Shown: positions 1-8,612, numbered from the stretch's first letter. The stretch is 64,000 nucleotides of DNA from Bacteroidales bacterium (GCA_031275085.1 JAISPG010000028.1:124001-188000); one strand, 5' to 3'. Numbers and translations are program-made. Notes: generated by a model from the sequence alone, not told the origin.

Positions 1-527
1 CTGGCAGCAACACGAGGATCTTCGATTTCACTCCATTTCAATATCGCCCAAAAAACAATTGCAGTAAAAAATGAAGAAAAAGCATAAACTTCAGCTTCAA
101 CTGCTGAAAACCAGAATGTATCCGAAAATGTATATGCCATTGCACCTATTACACCGGCACCAATAATAGCAATAACATTTCCCATATTATATTTTTTATC
201 CGGAGCAATCATTCTCTTTGCAAAATATACAATAGTCCAATAAAGGAACATTATTGTAAAAGCACTTGCCACTGCCGAAAAAGTATTTATCATGTATGCG
301 ACCTGCGTTGCATCCGATGCAAACATTGCAAAAAATCTGGCTACCAACATAAAAAACGGAGCTCCGGGAGGATGTCCTACTTCCAGTTTATTTGCAGTGG
401 ATGAAAACTCTCCGCAATCCCAGAAACTTACAGTAGGTTCAAGTGTAAGCATATATACAATTAATGCAACAAGAAAAGCAACCCAGCCAAATGTAATATC
501 CAGTCTCTTAAATAATTTTTCGGTCAT
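1..527 (-). CDS. DUF2723 / GT117-type membrane glycosyltransferase, N-terminal part
   Basis: The gene runs off the left edge; only the first ~175 residues are present. The protein begins MTEKLFKRLDI and shows a first membrane helix, then the hallmark T-x-E-P-T-V-S-F-W-D-C-G-E-F followed by KLEVGHPPGAPFF, which is the conserved N-terminal signature of the Bacteroidota DUF2723 family (listed as glycosyltransferase family 117, protein O-mannosyltransferase-like). Further hydrophobic helices follow. Members are large multi-pass inner-membrane proteins thought to move sugar from a lipid carrier to secreted proteins or glycans; the exact substrate is not known. The start at 527 is the only in-frame ATG before the signature. 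The 249 bases up to the Nudix gene carry no gene I can support. Confidence 0.88.
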   Translation of the reverse strand, partial: MTEKLFKRLDITFGWVAFLVALIVYMLTLEPTVSFWDCGEFSSTANKLEVGHPPGAPFFMLVARFFAMFASDATQVAYMINTFSAVASAFTIMFLYWTIVYFAKRMIAPDKKYNMGNVIAIIGAGVIGAMAYTFSDTFWFSAVEAEVYAFSSFFTAIVFWAILKWSEIEDPRVAA

Positions 528-776
528 AATTTATCTTCTTTTTAAAAAATTATAGTAATAATGGTTCGTAAAAATACTATTTTTCTCTTAAATGTTACAA
601 AAAGATTTAAGATTTCAACCGGAAGATTTGAAAATTAAAGGATTAGTATGTTTTAATAATGAATAACCGAACTTTAACAAGCTAATAAAATATCTTGAAA
701 AACTATACGGTTACGAATTTGTAACCCCGGTGAGATGATAAAAAATGAAGCCGAAGTTCGAACTTACATCCAGATA

Positions 777-1211
777 CTAAAAACCAGCTACTTTAAACTC
801 AACAAAACTTTTTATTATTTCCGAATGATCAAATGCCAACTCCGGAAGGTTACCAATATCAAACCAACATGTTTCAGCAGCGTCATCTCCGCCTCTGGCA
901 TTATCCGGATTTTTACAAAAACCATAAAATACAATAACAATATTTCTTCCCCGAGGGTCCCTGCCGACGTTACCAAAAGCCCTGAATTGAGTAAATTCTA
1001 TCCCCGTAAGACATGTTTCTTCCAATACTTCTCTTTTCACAGAATCCTCCAGGTTTTCATTCATTTCTATAAAACCTCCGGGCAAAGCCCACATCGATTT
1101 GTAAGGATCATTTTTTCTTTTTATCAACAATATCTTTTTCTTTGTCTGTTCGTCCAGGATGATCGCGTCAACTGTGACCAATGCCATAGGATAATCGTAA
1201 CAATATTTCAT
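777..1211 (-). CDS. Nudix hydrolase
   Basis: 144-residue single-domain Nudix protein. The Nudix box is at about residues 45-68 (GGFIEMNEN then REVLEET), matching GX5EX7REUXEEXGU except that the glycine near the end is Cys; the catalytic REVLEE core is intact. The N-terminal VTVDAIILDE and the KRKNDPYKSMWALPGG stretch resemble ADP-ribose/NTP pyrophosphatases of the MutT type that hydrolyse nucleoside diphosphates linked to other groups. The substrate cannot be fixed from sequence. Its ATG directly abuts the stop of the AlbA-domain gene upstream with no gap, so the two are almost surely translated from one mRNA. Confidence 0.85.
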   Translation of the reverse strand: MKYCYDYPMALVTVDAIILDEQTKKKILLIKRKNDPYKSMWALPGGFIEMNENLEDSVKREVLEETCLTGIEFTQFRAFGNVGRDPRGRNIVIVFYGFCKNPDNARGGDDAAETCWFDIGNLPELAFDHSEIIKSFVEFKVAGF

Positions 1212-1871
1212 TTAAAATTCTCTTTTATATGTTTCATTAAAAATATATCTTGTATAGTGTTCTGTCATATCCAGATCAAGAATATCCATTAACATAAGGC
1301 TGGACAGTAATTTATCGGCTTGATAGCTTCTTATCCCTGTTAATCTTGTAAGATGACTTTTTGTGATAAAACCATTAAGTGTTATTTCATTGAATAATGC
1401 TTCTACAACATCATCATATTTCAACTTTATTCCCTTAAACTCTTTTTTCTGACGCTTCCACACCTCCACAAGAACCTTCGGAGCAACCAGATTCTGATCT
1501 TTTTTACGAATAAAAGCCCTGTAAGAGTCATTTGTATCCGGTGCATAATGTGGTTTATTTTCGCTTCTCCCAACAATAATCTCCAAAATCGTCATACCGT
1601 TTATATTCCAGTTCTTATGACGAAATTCTACTACAGGTTTACAATACATTATTGCTGCTGTCTCTATCATATAATATTCTTCTTCCGACCTTACTCCTGC
1701 AATACTACCGTTATCCCTGACGCCTATCAGTAAACTTCCTCCTTCGGTATTTGCGAATGCAACCAAAGAACGAGCTATTTTCTTTGCATCACTTATTGAG
1801 TGTTTAAAATCAAGATGCAATCCTTCGCCCCCGCTTATCCTTTCTTTTATATATTTCTGATTTTCAAGCAT
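1212..1871 (-). CDS. AlbA_2 (Schlafen-type) putative DNA/RNA-binding regulator
   Basis: 219 residues. Residues ~10-125 form an AlbA_2 domain: E-x-L-H-L-D-F-K at 15-22, then SLVAFANTEGGSLLIGVRDNG at ~35-55 and GRSENKPHY near 105, the typical landmarks of this domain. The C-terminal ~70 residues (EALFNEITLNGFITKSHLTRLTG) look like a winged helix. Proteins of this kind are annotated as ATP-binding or DNA-binding transcriptional regulators; some relatives are RNA nucleases, so the activity is open. It lies 8 bases downstream of the phosphatase gene and abuts the Nudix gene, giving a three-gene unit. Confidence 0.8.
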   Translation of the reverse strand: MLENQKYIKERISGGEGLHLDFKHSISDAKKIARSLVAFANTEGGSLLIGVRDNGSIAGVRSEEEYYMIETAAIMYCKPVVEFRHKNWNINGMTILEIIVGRSENKPHYAPDTNDSYRAFIRKKDQNLVAPKVLVEVWKRQKKEFKGIKLKYDDVVEALFNEITLNGFITKSHLTRLTGIRSYQADKLLSSLMLMDILDLDMTEHYTRYIFNETYKREF

Positions 1872-1879
1872 TACAAATA

Positions 1880-2557
1880 TTAATCAGAAAATTTCTGAAT
1901 AATTAATTCCATAGTATCAAGGTTAAGACACAAAAGATTACCTACTCCTTTTCTTGTATTACCAAGAACGCAGCCATTGTCTATTCCGATAATCCTTGAT
2001 TTTTCATTAATATTCTTCATTATTAATTTTAAATCCTGTACCATATGACCATGAATCAATGTTTTTCCTTTAAGATTCATAGTATTTCCAATATGATATT
2101 TTGGATACAACATTATGTTTATGTCATTAAAAATATTACCGGAACTAAGATCTAACGAAGCATGAACCAAAATAAAATTTTCAAGTTCATAATAATATGG
2201 TAATGAAGATAAAAATTCCCGGTATCTTTTTCGTATGTTTCCTTTAAATCCTAACAAATCTTCTGAATGGAAGTATCTAAGGTATGCATGGATCTTATAC
2301 GGGTCAGATTCAAGAATATCAATTACCATTTGTTCATGATTTCCTCTTATCGGAAAAATATTATATCCTTTTTCCCGCAATTTTATTATTTTATTTAAAA
2401 CACCTGCACTGCTATTGCCTCTGTCGATCATATCACCCAATATGTAAAGATTATCGGATGGTTGTAAATCTATCTTCTTTAATAGCTTTTTGAATGTAGT
2501 CTCACATCCGTGGATATCGCCAATTGCAAAGTGTCTATTTAAAGTATCTCTGTCCAC
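1880..2557 (-). CDS. PPP-family metallophosphoesterase (bis(5'-nucleosyl)-tetraphosphatase/Ser-Thr phosphatase type)
   Basis: 225 residues with the complete PPP metal-site motifs: GDIHGC at 13-18, GDMIDRG at ~41-47, GNHE at ~72-75, and later HAS and HGH motifs. This is the calcineurin-like fold shared by bacterial protein Ser/Thr phosphatases PrpA/B and the dinucleoside tetraphosphatase ApaH; length fits the former group. Likely cytoplasmic since there is no signal peptide. It is the first gene of a short minus-strand unit with the AlbA and Nudix genes. A nucleotide-related role would suit the Nudix neighbour, but that is inference. Confidence 0.85.
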   Translation of the reverse strand: MDRDTLNRHFAIGDIHGCETTFKKLLKKIDLQPSDNLYILGDMIDRGNSSAGVLNKIIKLREKGYNIFPIRGNHEQMVIDILESDPYKIHAYLRYFHSEDLLGFKGNIRKRYREFLSSLPYYYELENFILVHASLDLSSGNIFNDINIMLYPKYHIGNTMNLKGKTLIHGHMVQDLKLIMKNINEKSRIIGIDNGCVLGNTRKGVGNLLCLNLDTMELIIQKFSD

Positions 2558-2614
2558 AATAACAATTAATTAAATTCAAAAATCATTTACAAAGAAAATA
2601 CTATTTTATATTAA

Positions 2615-2658
2615 GAACAAAAACTGCTGCTTGTGAGAAACAAACAGCAGTTTTTTTT
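2615..2658 (-). terminator. intrinsic terminator of rocD
   Basis: Arms at 2619-2629 and 2645-2655 (AAAAACTGCTG / CAGCAGTTTTT) form an 11-bp stem, and the minus strand continues into a run of T after the stem. It sits just past the rocD stop and can also stop reading in the other direction. Confidence 0.8.
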
Positions 2659-2674
2659 AATTAATATATTTCTC

Positions 2675-3898
2675 TTATTCAAACTTTTTAAAAGCCTTTT
2701 TAATCAATTCCATTGCTTCACGTAATTGTTCTTCTGTAATAACAAGAGGCGGAGCAAATCTGATAATATTTCCGTGAGTTGGTTTTGCCAAAACGCCTTG
2801 TTCTTTCATTTCAAGACAAACATCCCATGCTGTTTTATCTCCTTTATTTCTGATTACAACTGCATTTAACAAACCTTTTCCACGAACAAGTTCAATCATA
2901 TCTGATTTAATACTACTCATTTCTTCACGGAAAATTTTACCTAAATGTTCTGCTTTTTCTGCAAGTTTTTCTTCTTTAACAACTTCAAGAGCAGCCACTG
3001 CTACTTTACAGGCAAGAGGGAATCCTCCAAAAGTAGACCCATGTTCTCCCGGTTTTATTGTTAACATAATATCATCGTCAGCCAAAACAGCGGAAACAGG
3101 AATTACTCCTCCCGATAATGCTTTTCCTAAAATCAATACATCAGGACGAACAGATTCATGATCGCAGGCTAATAATTTTCCTGTACGTGCAATACCTGTC
3201 TGCACTTCGTCGGCTATAAATAATACATTGTGTTTTTTACAAATATCATAACATTTTTTCAGATAACCTTCATCCGGCACATATACTCCGGCTTCACCCT
3301 GAATTGGTTCTAAAATAAATCCTGCAATCTTTTTACCATGTTCTTCCAATACTTTTTCCAAAGCATTTGTATCATTATAAGGTATACGTATAAAACCAGG
3401 TGTTAAAGGTCCGTAATTTGCATAAGAGTCAGGATCATCAGACATTGTAATAATAGTAATAGTACGTCCGTGGAAATTACCTGAACAACATACTATCATT
3501 ACGTCATCATTAGGAATTCCTTTTTTTACAACACCCCAGCGACGAGCTAGTTTTAAAGCTGTTTCGTCAGCTTCGGCTCCTGTATTCATCGGTAAAACTT
3601 TATCATAACCAAAATATTCAGTAATATATTTTTCATAAGGTCCTAATGATGAATTATAAAAAGCCCTTGAAGTCAAAGTCAGCTTCTGAGCCTGTTCTGT
3701 TAAAGCTCCAACAATTTTAGGATGACAATGACCCTGGTTTACAGCAGAATATGCACTTAAAAAATCAAAATATTTTTTACCTTCAACATCCCATACAAAT
3801 GCACCTTCTCCTTTATCTAATACAACAGGTAGCGGATGATAATTATGCGCTCCGTACTTTGCTTCCAAGTCTATAAAATCTTGAGACATTTTTCCCAT
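2675..3898 (-). CDS. rocD: ornithine--oxo-acid aminotransferase
   Basis: 407-residue class III PLP aminotransferase. It matches ornithine aminotransferase throughout: [16 protein letters not shown] near the N-terminus, [47 protein letters not shown] and [11 protein letters not shown], whose Lys carries PLP. The reaction converts L-ornithine and 2-oxoglutarate to glutamate-5-semialdehyde and glutamate, linking arginine/ornithine breakdown to proline or glutamate. The ORF starts MGKMSQDF; Met4 is an alternative start. It is a single gene, closed by its own terminator and followed upstream by a long gene-free stretch. It fits with the lysine and histidine catabolic genes farther along. Confidence 0.94.
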   Translation of the reverse strand: MGKMSQDFIDLEAKYGAHNYHPLPVVLDKGEGAFVWDVEGKKYFDFLSAYSAVNQGHCHPKIVGALTEQAQKLTLTSRAFYNSSLGPYEKYITEYFGYDKVLPMNTGAEADETALKLARRWGVVKKGIPNDDVMIVCCSGNFHGRTITIITMSDDPDSYANYGPLTPGFIRIPYNDTNALEKVLEEHGKKIAGFILEPIQGEAGVYVPDEGYLKKCYDICKKHNVLFIADEVQTGIARTGKLLACDHESVRPDVLILGKALSGGVIPVSAVLADDDIMLTIKPGEHGSTFGGFPLACKVAVAALEVVKEEKLAEKAEHLGKIFREEMSSIKSDMIELVRGKGLLNAVVIRNKGDKTAWDVCLEMKEQGVLAKPTHGNIIRFAPPLVITEEQLREAMELIKKAFKKFE

Positions 3899-4598
3899 AA
3901 TTCAAATTTTATTTTAATTAAACAATAATTTTGAATGCAAATTTGAACTTTTTTATCTGATCTAAAAAATTTAAATAAAGAAATAATCTCCTTTTTACGA
4001 AAACATGATATTAAACATGTTTTTATTCATTATTCAAAAATTATAAACTTATGGTTATTCTATTTTTTAAGTCTCAACTAAAAAATAAAGAATTTTAAAA
4101 ATATCATAAAAACTATCTTGTTTTTGTATCGTTGAGACAACTATTTTACCGGAAAATACAAGCATTATTGATCATCAAAAAAAGATCGAATTCATCTTTT
4201 TTAAATTAAAATAACAATAATTACAAAAATATATGTAAAGAAACATCTAAATCAAAAAATATTAGATGTTTCTTATTTACACATACATGTAGAAATAGGC
4301 TTCTACAACATAAAGTCCCTGAAGCGGACTTTTCAGATCAACATATCATCATCATAATAGTTCAATATAAAATACAAATATTTTTGCACATATCACTTTA
4401 ATTATATTTTATCACAATTTTTCCAATTTTATCTATTAGCTCCCCATGGCAGAGAAACAAACCATACATATATATAATTATATCAAGCAGATCAACATAT
4501 TACTGTATAAAATATAAAACACAAATACAATAATTTTCCTGTTTATATGATAAAAATACATATAAAACAAACGCACCTGATATAATACTATTTTTAGA
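3899..4598. other. 700-base gene-free stretch, hairpin-rich
   Basis: No credible ORF on either strand. The sequence is strongly AT-rich and holds several inverted repeats: AAAACATG/CATGTTTT at 4000-4007/4016-4023, GTCTCAAC/GTTGAGAC at 4071-4078/4131-4138, and the cluster at 4238-4332 listed separately. The 13-mer CAGATCAACATAT occurs twice, at 4334-4346 and 4488-4500, each followed within 60 bases by similar ATAAAA(T/C)ACAAATA text, which suggests a small duplication. It may be decayed mobile DNA linked to the HTH pair next door. Confidence 0.5.
4238..4332. repeat. three consecutive hairpins
   Basis: Stem 1: AAGAAACATCTAA (4238-4250) with its complement at 4262-4274, 13 perfect pairs. Stem 2: GTAGAA/TTCTAC at 4289-4294/4301-4306. 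Stem 3: AAAGTCC/GGACTTT at 4312-4318/4326-4332. They follow each other closely and belong to no gene, so a structured small RNA or element remnant is possible. No family recognised. Confidence 0.4.
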
Positions 4599-4799
4599 TT
4601 ATTTGTTTTTATCCGGATAATCATCAGGCATCTGTACTTCAACACCACCATTTTCTAGAGTGTACTTCCTGATCAGATTATATTTTTGAACAGTTGTATT
4701 TCCCTTTAAAGCCCTTCTGACAGTACGTGTTGAAATTTTAAGAGCAGCAGCAATTTCTGATATCATTCCGTATTTTACCAAAATTATTGTTTTTTTCAT
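4599..4799 (-). CDS. small phage-type helix-turn-helix protein
   Basis: 66 residues. It begins MKKTIILVKYGMISEIAAAL, then KISTRTVRRALKGNT, a clear HTH with the second helix as recognition helix, followed by a basic helix and an acidic tail. The pattern resembles the short DNA-binding proteins found next to repressors in Bacteroidota prophages and integrative elements; a named family cannot be given. It is transcribed away from the larger HTH protein at 4885 across an 85-base shared control region, the usual layout of a genetic switch. No integrase, portal or other phage gene is nearby, so the pair is isolated. Confidence 0.6.
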   Translation of the reverse strand: MKKTIILVKYGMISEIAAALKISTRTVRRALKGNTTVQKYNLIRKYTLENGGVEVQMPDDYPDKNK

Positions 4800-4812
4800 A
4801 CTTTTTTATTTT

Positions 4813-4880
4813 ATTTGTAAAACGTGTCCGATTTGGATATAAGACAAAATTACAAATACTTTTGCAAATTACAAAATTTC
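4813..4880. promoter_or_regulatory. candidate operator region of the divergent HTH pair
   Basis: The decamer AAATTACAAA occurs twice at 4847-4856 and 4866-4875, spaced 19 bases centre to centre (about two helical turns), and the inverse ATTTGTAA lies at 4813-4820. The second copy overlaps the ribosome-entry zone of the plus-strand gene. The arrangement suggests cooperative repressor binding controlling both genes. Confidence 0.4.
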
Positions 4881-4884
4881 TTGC

Positions 4885-5334
4885 ATGAAATATACAAATT
4901 TTTACAATAGGATTGAAGAAATTGTTGAAAAATACAAATTAGGCAGTGTTAATATTCTTGCAAGACAAATACTTGGATATAAATCTCCGGAAAAGCTATA
5001 CATATTAAATAGAAAAGACAAAAATCCATCTTCTGAAATACTAAACGATTTCAAAAATGCATTTCCGGAAATATCCTATGAATGGCTTGTTGACGGGACA
5101 GGAGAAATGCTCATCGATCCGGTAAAGAAAGAAAACAGCAACATAGTAAAATTTGATAAATGCCCTTTGATTTCAAAAGAACCTGGATTGAAATATGAAA
5201 AAGCATTGAAAGACAGAATTCGTTTCCTTGAAAGGCAAATAGAGAAAAAAGACAGACAACTTGAAGAAATGAACAAACAAATAACAGCCATTTTGGAACT
5301 ATTAAACAATAAATCCGAAGAACCGTTTATATAG
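4885..5334 (+). CDS. phage-repressor-like HTH protein with C-terminal coiled coil
   Basis: 149 residues. The N-terminal ~70 (VNILARQILGYKSPEKLYILNRKDKNPSSEIL, then FPEISYEWLVDGTGEML) reads like the Bacteroidota variant of CI-type repressors, where the HTH is followed by the W-L-(L/V)-x-G-x-G-E-M motif. There is no peptidase S24 domain; instead residues ~110-143 form a charged heptad-like coiled coil (KDRIRFLERQIEKKDRQLEE), probably for dimerisation. It likely represses itself and the divergent 66-residue gene. The lack of a cleavage domain means RecA-triggered self-cleavage is not expected. Confidence 0.65.
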   Translation: MKYTNFYNRIEEIVEKYKLGSVNILARQILGYKSPEKLYILNRKDKNPSSEILNDFKNAFPEISYEWLVDGTGEMLIDPVKKENSNIVKFDKCPLISKEPGLKYEKALKDRIRFLERQIEKKDRQLEEMNKQITAILELLNNKSEEPFI

Positions 5335-5792
5335 AAATCATAAGCAGATGTTCGACTGCACCCAGCATCCGAAGGCTAATTAGGCAAATATAAAAATCTT
5401 AAAATCAGAGTATTAGATTCTAGTTTTTCTTTAAAAGCGGGATAATGTATTTTAGTTATCCTGATAAAATATTAAAAACCTAATTGTAACTCACGTTAAA
5501 ACGAATTATTTTATTGTTCCTGAATCTCGTTGAGATTTAAGCACGGTAAAAAATATACCAAAGAACAAAACATGCTGTCGGCATGTAACTTTGAAATGCC
5601 AATTGTCGTATATTTACGACATGCACCTGGCAATTTATATCACCTTTTTACCGGGCAATTCATACTTGACGGTATTAACTAAATTAAAGAATTTGATTAT
5701 ATTTTATTTAGCAAATTATCCTCCGAAGTTAAATGGTCTCTACATTCACTAACTCCGGTTTGACAATACTTTTTAACTTAAAGCTAAGAATT
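5335..5792. other. 458-base gene-free stretch with a hairpin repeat
   Basis: No ORF can be supported. The middle part (5521-5663) is a run of short hairpins described separately; the rest is AT-rich with no signal I recognise. It lies between the HTH repressor gene and the nitrilase gene end, and resembles the intergenic repeat at 53.6 kb. Confidence 0.5.
5521..5663. repeat. multi-hairpin intergenic repeat, copy A
   Basis: Ordered hairpins: AATCTC-GTT-GAGATT (5523-5537); GGTA..TACC (5545-5558); ACATGC/GCATGT (5570-5585) followed by TAACTTTGAAA; TGTCGTA/TACGACA (5604-5621) enclosed by TGCC/GGCA; then an imperfect direct repeat ACC(T/G)GGCAATT(T/C)AT at 5625-5638 and 5650-5663. The first and third hairpins, with their trailing bases, match copy B at 53586-53731 in the same order. 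Confidence 0.5.
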
Positions 5793-6569
5793 CTATACTT
5801 TGAATAAAAAATCATCCCTATCTTTAAGGAAAGGAAATTTTTTCCTGAAACTGTCAAGCTCTGCTTTATCTATAATTCCGGAGACTATTTCTTCCTTATC
5901 ATTATTTGCAGCTAAAATCTTATTTCCTGCCGGATCAATGATACAACTACCGCCATCATAATTTATATTATTTCCGTCAATACCTACACGGTTGACGCCA
6001 ACAACATAACACTGATTTTCGACAGCTCTGGCCTGTAATAAAACATCCCAGTTATTTCGTCGTGAAGCAGGCCAGCTGGATGTATATATTATTGCATCAT
6101 AATCGTCAAAATTACGGCTCCATACCGGAAAACGAAGATCATAACAAATTAACGGTAATATTTTAAATGCACCGATCTCAATAATTATCCTATTATTACC
6201 TGATGAAAATATATCACCCTCTCCTCCCATTCCAAATAAATGCTTTTTATCATAAAACAGGACTTTGCCATTCGGAAATGCAAATACAAATCTGTTATAA
6301 AACTTACCGCCATCTTCAATAATGATTGTTCCGCAAATTACAGCATTTTTTACAGAAGAAATATTCTTCATCCATGTCACAGTTTTACCATCAATCGTAT
6401 CAGAACAATTTGTAACATTATTAGTAAATCCCGTATTGAACATTTCAGGTAATACAAAAATATTTGCATTTTCGGCTTTTAAAATTTCACTCTCAAATTT
6501 ATTCAAATTTGAATCTATATTTTCCCAATACAGATCAGATTGGACTAAAGAAATTTTTAGTTTATTCAT
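5793..6569 (-). CDS. nitrilase-superfamily amidohydrolase (omega-amidase, YafV/Nit2-like)
   Basis: Carbon-nitrogen hydrolase. I choose Met at 6569 (MNKLKISLVQSDLYWEN); the longer ORF adds 12 residues that do not look conserved. The triad is present: Glu in LPEMFNTGF, Lys in YDKKHLF, Cys in ICYDLRFPVW. The ICYDLRFP and SSWPASRRNNWDVLLQARAVENQ text is typical of YafV/Nit2 omega-amidases, which hydrolyse 2-oxoglutaramate or 2-oxosuccinamate and act as metabolite repair enzymes linked to methionine salvage. ~258 residues, cytoplasmic. Its start overlaps the end of the acyltransferase gene by 8 bases, so the two are co-translated. Confidence 0.87.
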   Translation of the reverse strand: MNKLKISLVQSDLYWENIDSNLNKFESEILKAENANIFVLPEMFNTGFTNNVTNCSDTIDGKTVTWMKNISSVKNAVICGTIIIEDGGKFYNRFVFAFPNGKVLFYDKKHLFGMGGEGDIFSSGNNRIIIEIGAFKILPLICYDLRFPVWSRNFDDYDAIIYTSSWPASRRNNWDVLLQARAVENQCYVVGVNRVGIDGNNINYDGGSCIIDPAGNKILAANNDKEEIVSGIIDKAELDSFRKKFPFLKDRDDFLFKV

Positions 6570-7113
6570 ATCCTGTAGCAAAATTTTCAGGATGTACACC
6601 CTCAAAACCTACATACCTGCGTTTTACACGTTCCATTATTTCCTCATCAGTACCAGACATATCAAGAGGTTCCATAACTCCCATACTCCGTGTTTTAAAA
6701 TCAATAAACCCGCATATTACAGGAACATTTGCAGCCTTAGCTATCCGGATAAATCCTTTTTTCCAGTTTTTAGTTTTTTTTCTGGTTCCTTCGGGTGTAA
6801 TCACCAGATAAAAACGCCCTTCCTTATTTTTAAATGTTTCCACAGCCATATCCGTAATTCCGGTCCTTTTTCCACGGTCTACCGGAATTGCTCCAAGTTT
6901 TCTTAATATAGGTCCCATTGGCCAGAAAAATATTTCTTTTTTTATTAATATAGTAGGCTTTTTACCATGTGCAATAAAATAAATCTTCCCGTAAACAAAA
7001 TCCATCATACTGGTATGAGGAGCCATTAATACAACTGCTTTATCAATATCAGGGAATTCATTATAATTCCATTTTCTACATTTCAATACAAACTTTGCTA
7101 ACTTCTTCCCCAT
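6562..7113 (-). CDS. PlsC-like 1-acyl-glycerol-3-phosphate acyltransferase family protein
   Basis: 183 residues. It has the acyltransferase HX4D motif in MAPHTSMMDFVYG (~32-40), the glycine/arginine block LGAIPVDRGKRTG, and PEGTRKKT (~108-115). This short form without an N-terminal membrane helix is common in Bacteroidota and is annotated as lysophospholipid or glycerol acyltransferase; the true acceptor is unknown. It ends inside the start of the nitrilase gene and begins 24 bases after the YigZ-like gene, as part of a minus-strand run of small housekeeping genes. Confidence 0.82.
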   Translation of the reverse strand: MGKKLAKFVLKCRKWNYNEFPDIDKAVVLMAPHTSMMDFVYGKIYFIAHGKKPTILIKKEIFFWPMGPILRKLGAIPVDRGKRTGITDMAVETFKNKEGRFYLVITPEGTRKKTKNWKKGFIRIAKAANVPVICGFIDFKTRSMGVMEPLDMSGTDEEIMERVKRRYVGFEGVHPENFATGYE

Positions 7114-7137
7114 ATTTATTTAAAATTATAAATTAAT

Positions 7138-7740
7138 TTACTGTTTTTTCACCACTATCCTGTGGTTCTGTTCAATAGCACTGATAAAGTTATCTTTCAT
7201 AGACTTGCGAATAGAGATTTCAATTCTGCATTCTTCCATAAATTCCTGAAAAATAATTTCTGCATCATAATCTTTTATCACTTTCATCACAAAGCTCATA
7301 TCATCGTAAGAAAATATAAGTCCTATATCATCATTTACAGTTTTTTCTATTATTTCTGCATTTGATAAAGCATCATAAGCAGAAGTTTTATATGCATTTA
7401 TTAATCCAGGAACTCCTAATTTTGTTCCGCCGAAATATCTTACAACAATAATTGCTACATTCGTCAGTTCAAACGATCTTATCTGTCCTAAAACGGGAAT
7501 TCCGGAACTATTTGAAGGTTCTCCGTCATCACTTGCCCGGTAAAACGAGCGGTCGCTGCCAATAATAAATGCATATACATGGTGGCGGGCGTCGTGATAT
7601 TTTTTTTTCAGATATTGTAAATGTTCTTTAAATTCTTCTTCCGAACTGACCGGATATGCAAAAGCATAGAATTTACTTCCTTTATCTGAATAAAAACCCT
7701 CTGATTCCGATTTTATTGTTTTGTATGTATCTTTTTCCAT
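7138..7740 (-). CDS. YigZ/IMPACT family protein
   Basis: 200 residues. The N-terminal IMPACT domain is clear: GSKFYAFAYPVSS, HHVYAF, DDGEPSNSSGIPVLGQI and VVRYFGGTKLGVPGLINAY. The C-terminal ~65 residues correspond to the DUF1949-type ferredoxin-like domain. Relatives bind translation-associated RNA or ribosomes and resemble eukaryotic IMPACT, but the bacterial function is unsettled. The ATG overlaps the stop of the transporter gene upstream by one base (TAATG), so translation is coupled. Confidence 0.9.
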   Translation of the reverse strand: MEKDTYKTIKSESEGFYSDKGSKFYAFAYPVSSEEEFKEHLQYLKKKYHDARHHVYAFIIGSDRSFYRASDDGEPSNSSGIPVLGQIRSFELTNVAIIVVRYFGGTKLGVPGLINAYKTSAYDALSNAEIIEKTVNDDIGLIFSYDDMSFVMKVIKDYDAEIIFQEFMEECRIEISIRKSMKDNFISAIEQNHRIVVKKQ

Positions 7741-8612
7741 TAAATTTCGGCATATGTTAAAAATACTATTGTCAATATAGATAACAAAACCCCAAGATAA
7801 TTCAATTTAGTTAGTTTTTCTCTAAAGAACATCGTACCTATCAATACAGATAATACTACAATACAAATATTATTAATACCATATACTACAGAATTAACAA
7901 AAATATCCGAATTCAACGCTCTTATTACGAAATAAATTGAACCGAAATTTACAATACCTAACATTATTCCGTAAAGCCAGGCTTTACCCGACAAATAATC
8001 TTTAAGACTGGACGGACGAAACAATGTATATAATAACCCACTTAGAAATGAAAACGTAAATAATGTTGCAGTAAAAACAGATGCCAGTGAATCATCAACA
8101 TATGCTTCTTTAGAATATATAACAAGAGAATCCACAAGTCCCATACCTATGAATAAAATAAAAGGCAGTAAAAAAGTTGAAAAATTCATCTTTTTCTTAT
8201 CGCCAGTTTTTTTATATACACTCATAAATACAGCACACACTGCTAGAATTATTGAAATAATTTTTAGTATCGTTGTTTTTTCGCCATATGCAAAAATTGC
8301 AAAAAGCATAGGTATTACCACAGACATTTTACTGGCTACAGTAGTAATTGATAATCCTGCTTTATTCGACGAAATTCCGACAACTAAAAACATCACAATA
8401 AATAATACTCCTATCGTTATCCCCAACAGTAACCAGTCTGAATTTAAAATATTTTTTACAGGGAACTCTCCTGCAAACAGGAATCCTATAATTGAAGCAA
8501 TAAGATAATTTATAACTATAGCATTGATAAGTGGAGTATTTGTTTTATCAATGACTTTGAATAAAACAAATATTCCGGTTCCTGATAATATACATAGTAT
8601 TAACCAAAGCAT
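7740..8612 (-). CDS. EamA/DMT-family membrane transporter
   Basis: 290 residues, about ten hydrophobic helices in two similar halves, as in drug/metabolite transporters (RhaT/EamA type). The first helix is MLWLILCILSGTGIFVLF and the last ends in FLTYAEI. Polar/charged residues are sparse, and the short cytoplasmic loop KKTGDKKKMNF separates the halves. The substrate is not predictable. It lies between the dnaA terminator and yigZ. Confidence 0.82.
   Translation of the reverse strand: MLWLILCILSGTGIFVLFKVIDKTNTPLINAIVINYLIASIIGFLFAGEFPVKNILNSDWLLLGITIGVLFIVMFLVVGISSNKAGLSITTVASKMSVVIPMLFAIFAYGEKTTILKIISIILAVCAVFMSVYKKTGDKKKMNFSTFLLPFILFIGMGLVDSLVIYSKEAYVDDSLASVFTATLFTFSFLSGLLYTLFRPSSLKDYLSGKAWLYGIMLGIVNFGSIYFVIRALNSDIFVNSVVYGINNICIVVLSVLIGTMFFREKLTKLNYLGVLLSILTIVFLTYAEI

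Noticed and set aside
292..555. 87-residue plus-strand frame
   Set aside because: Antisense shadow of the DUF2723 gene, which has clear conserved motifs.
664..735. short plus-strand frame reading NKLIKYLEKLYGYEFVTPVR before a stop
   Set aside because: Looks somewhat protein-like, but only 23 codons lie between stops, without a start; possible gene relic, too short to support.
735..1292. 185-residue plus-strand frame
   Set aside because: Antisense to the Nudix gene; no domain of its own.
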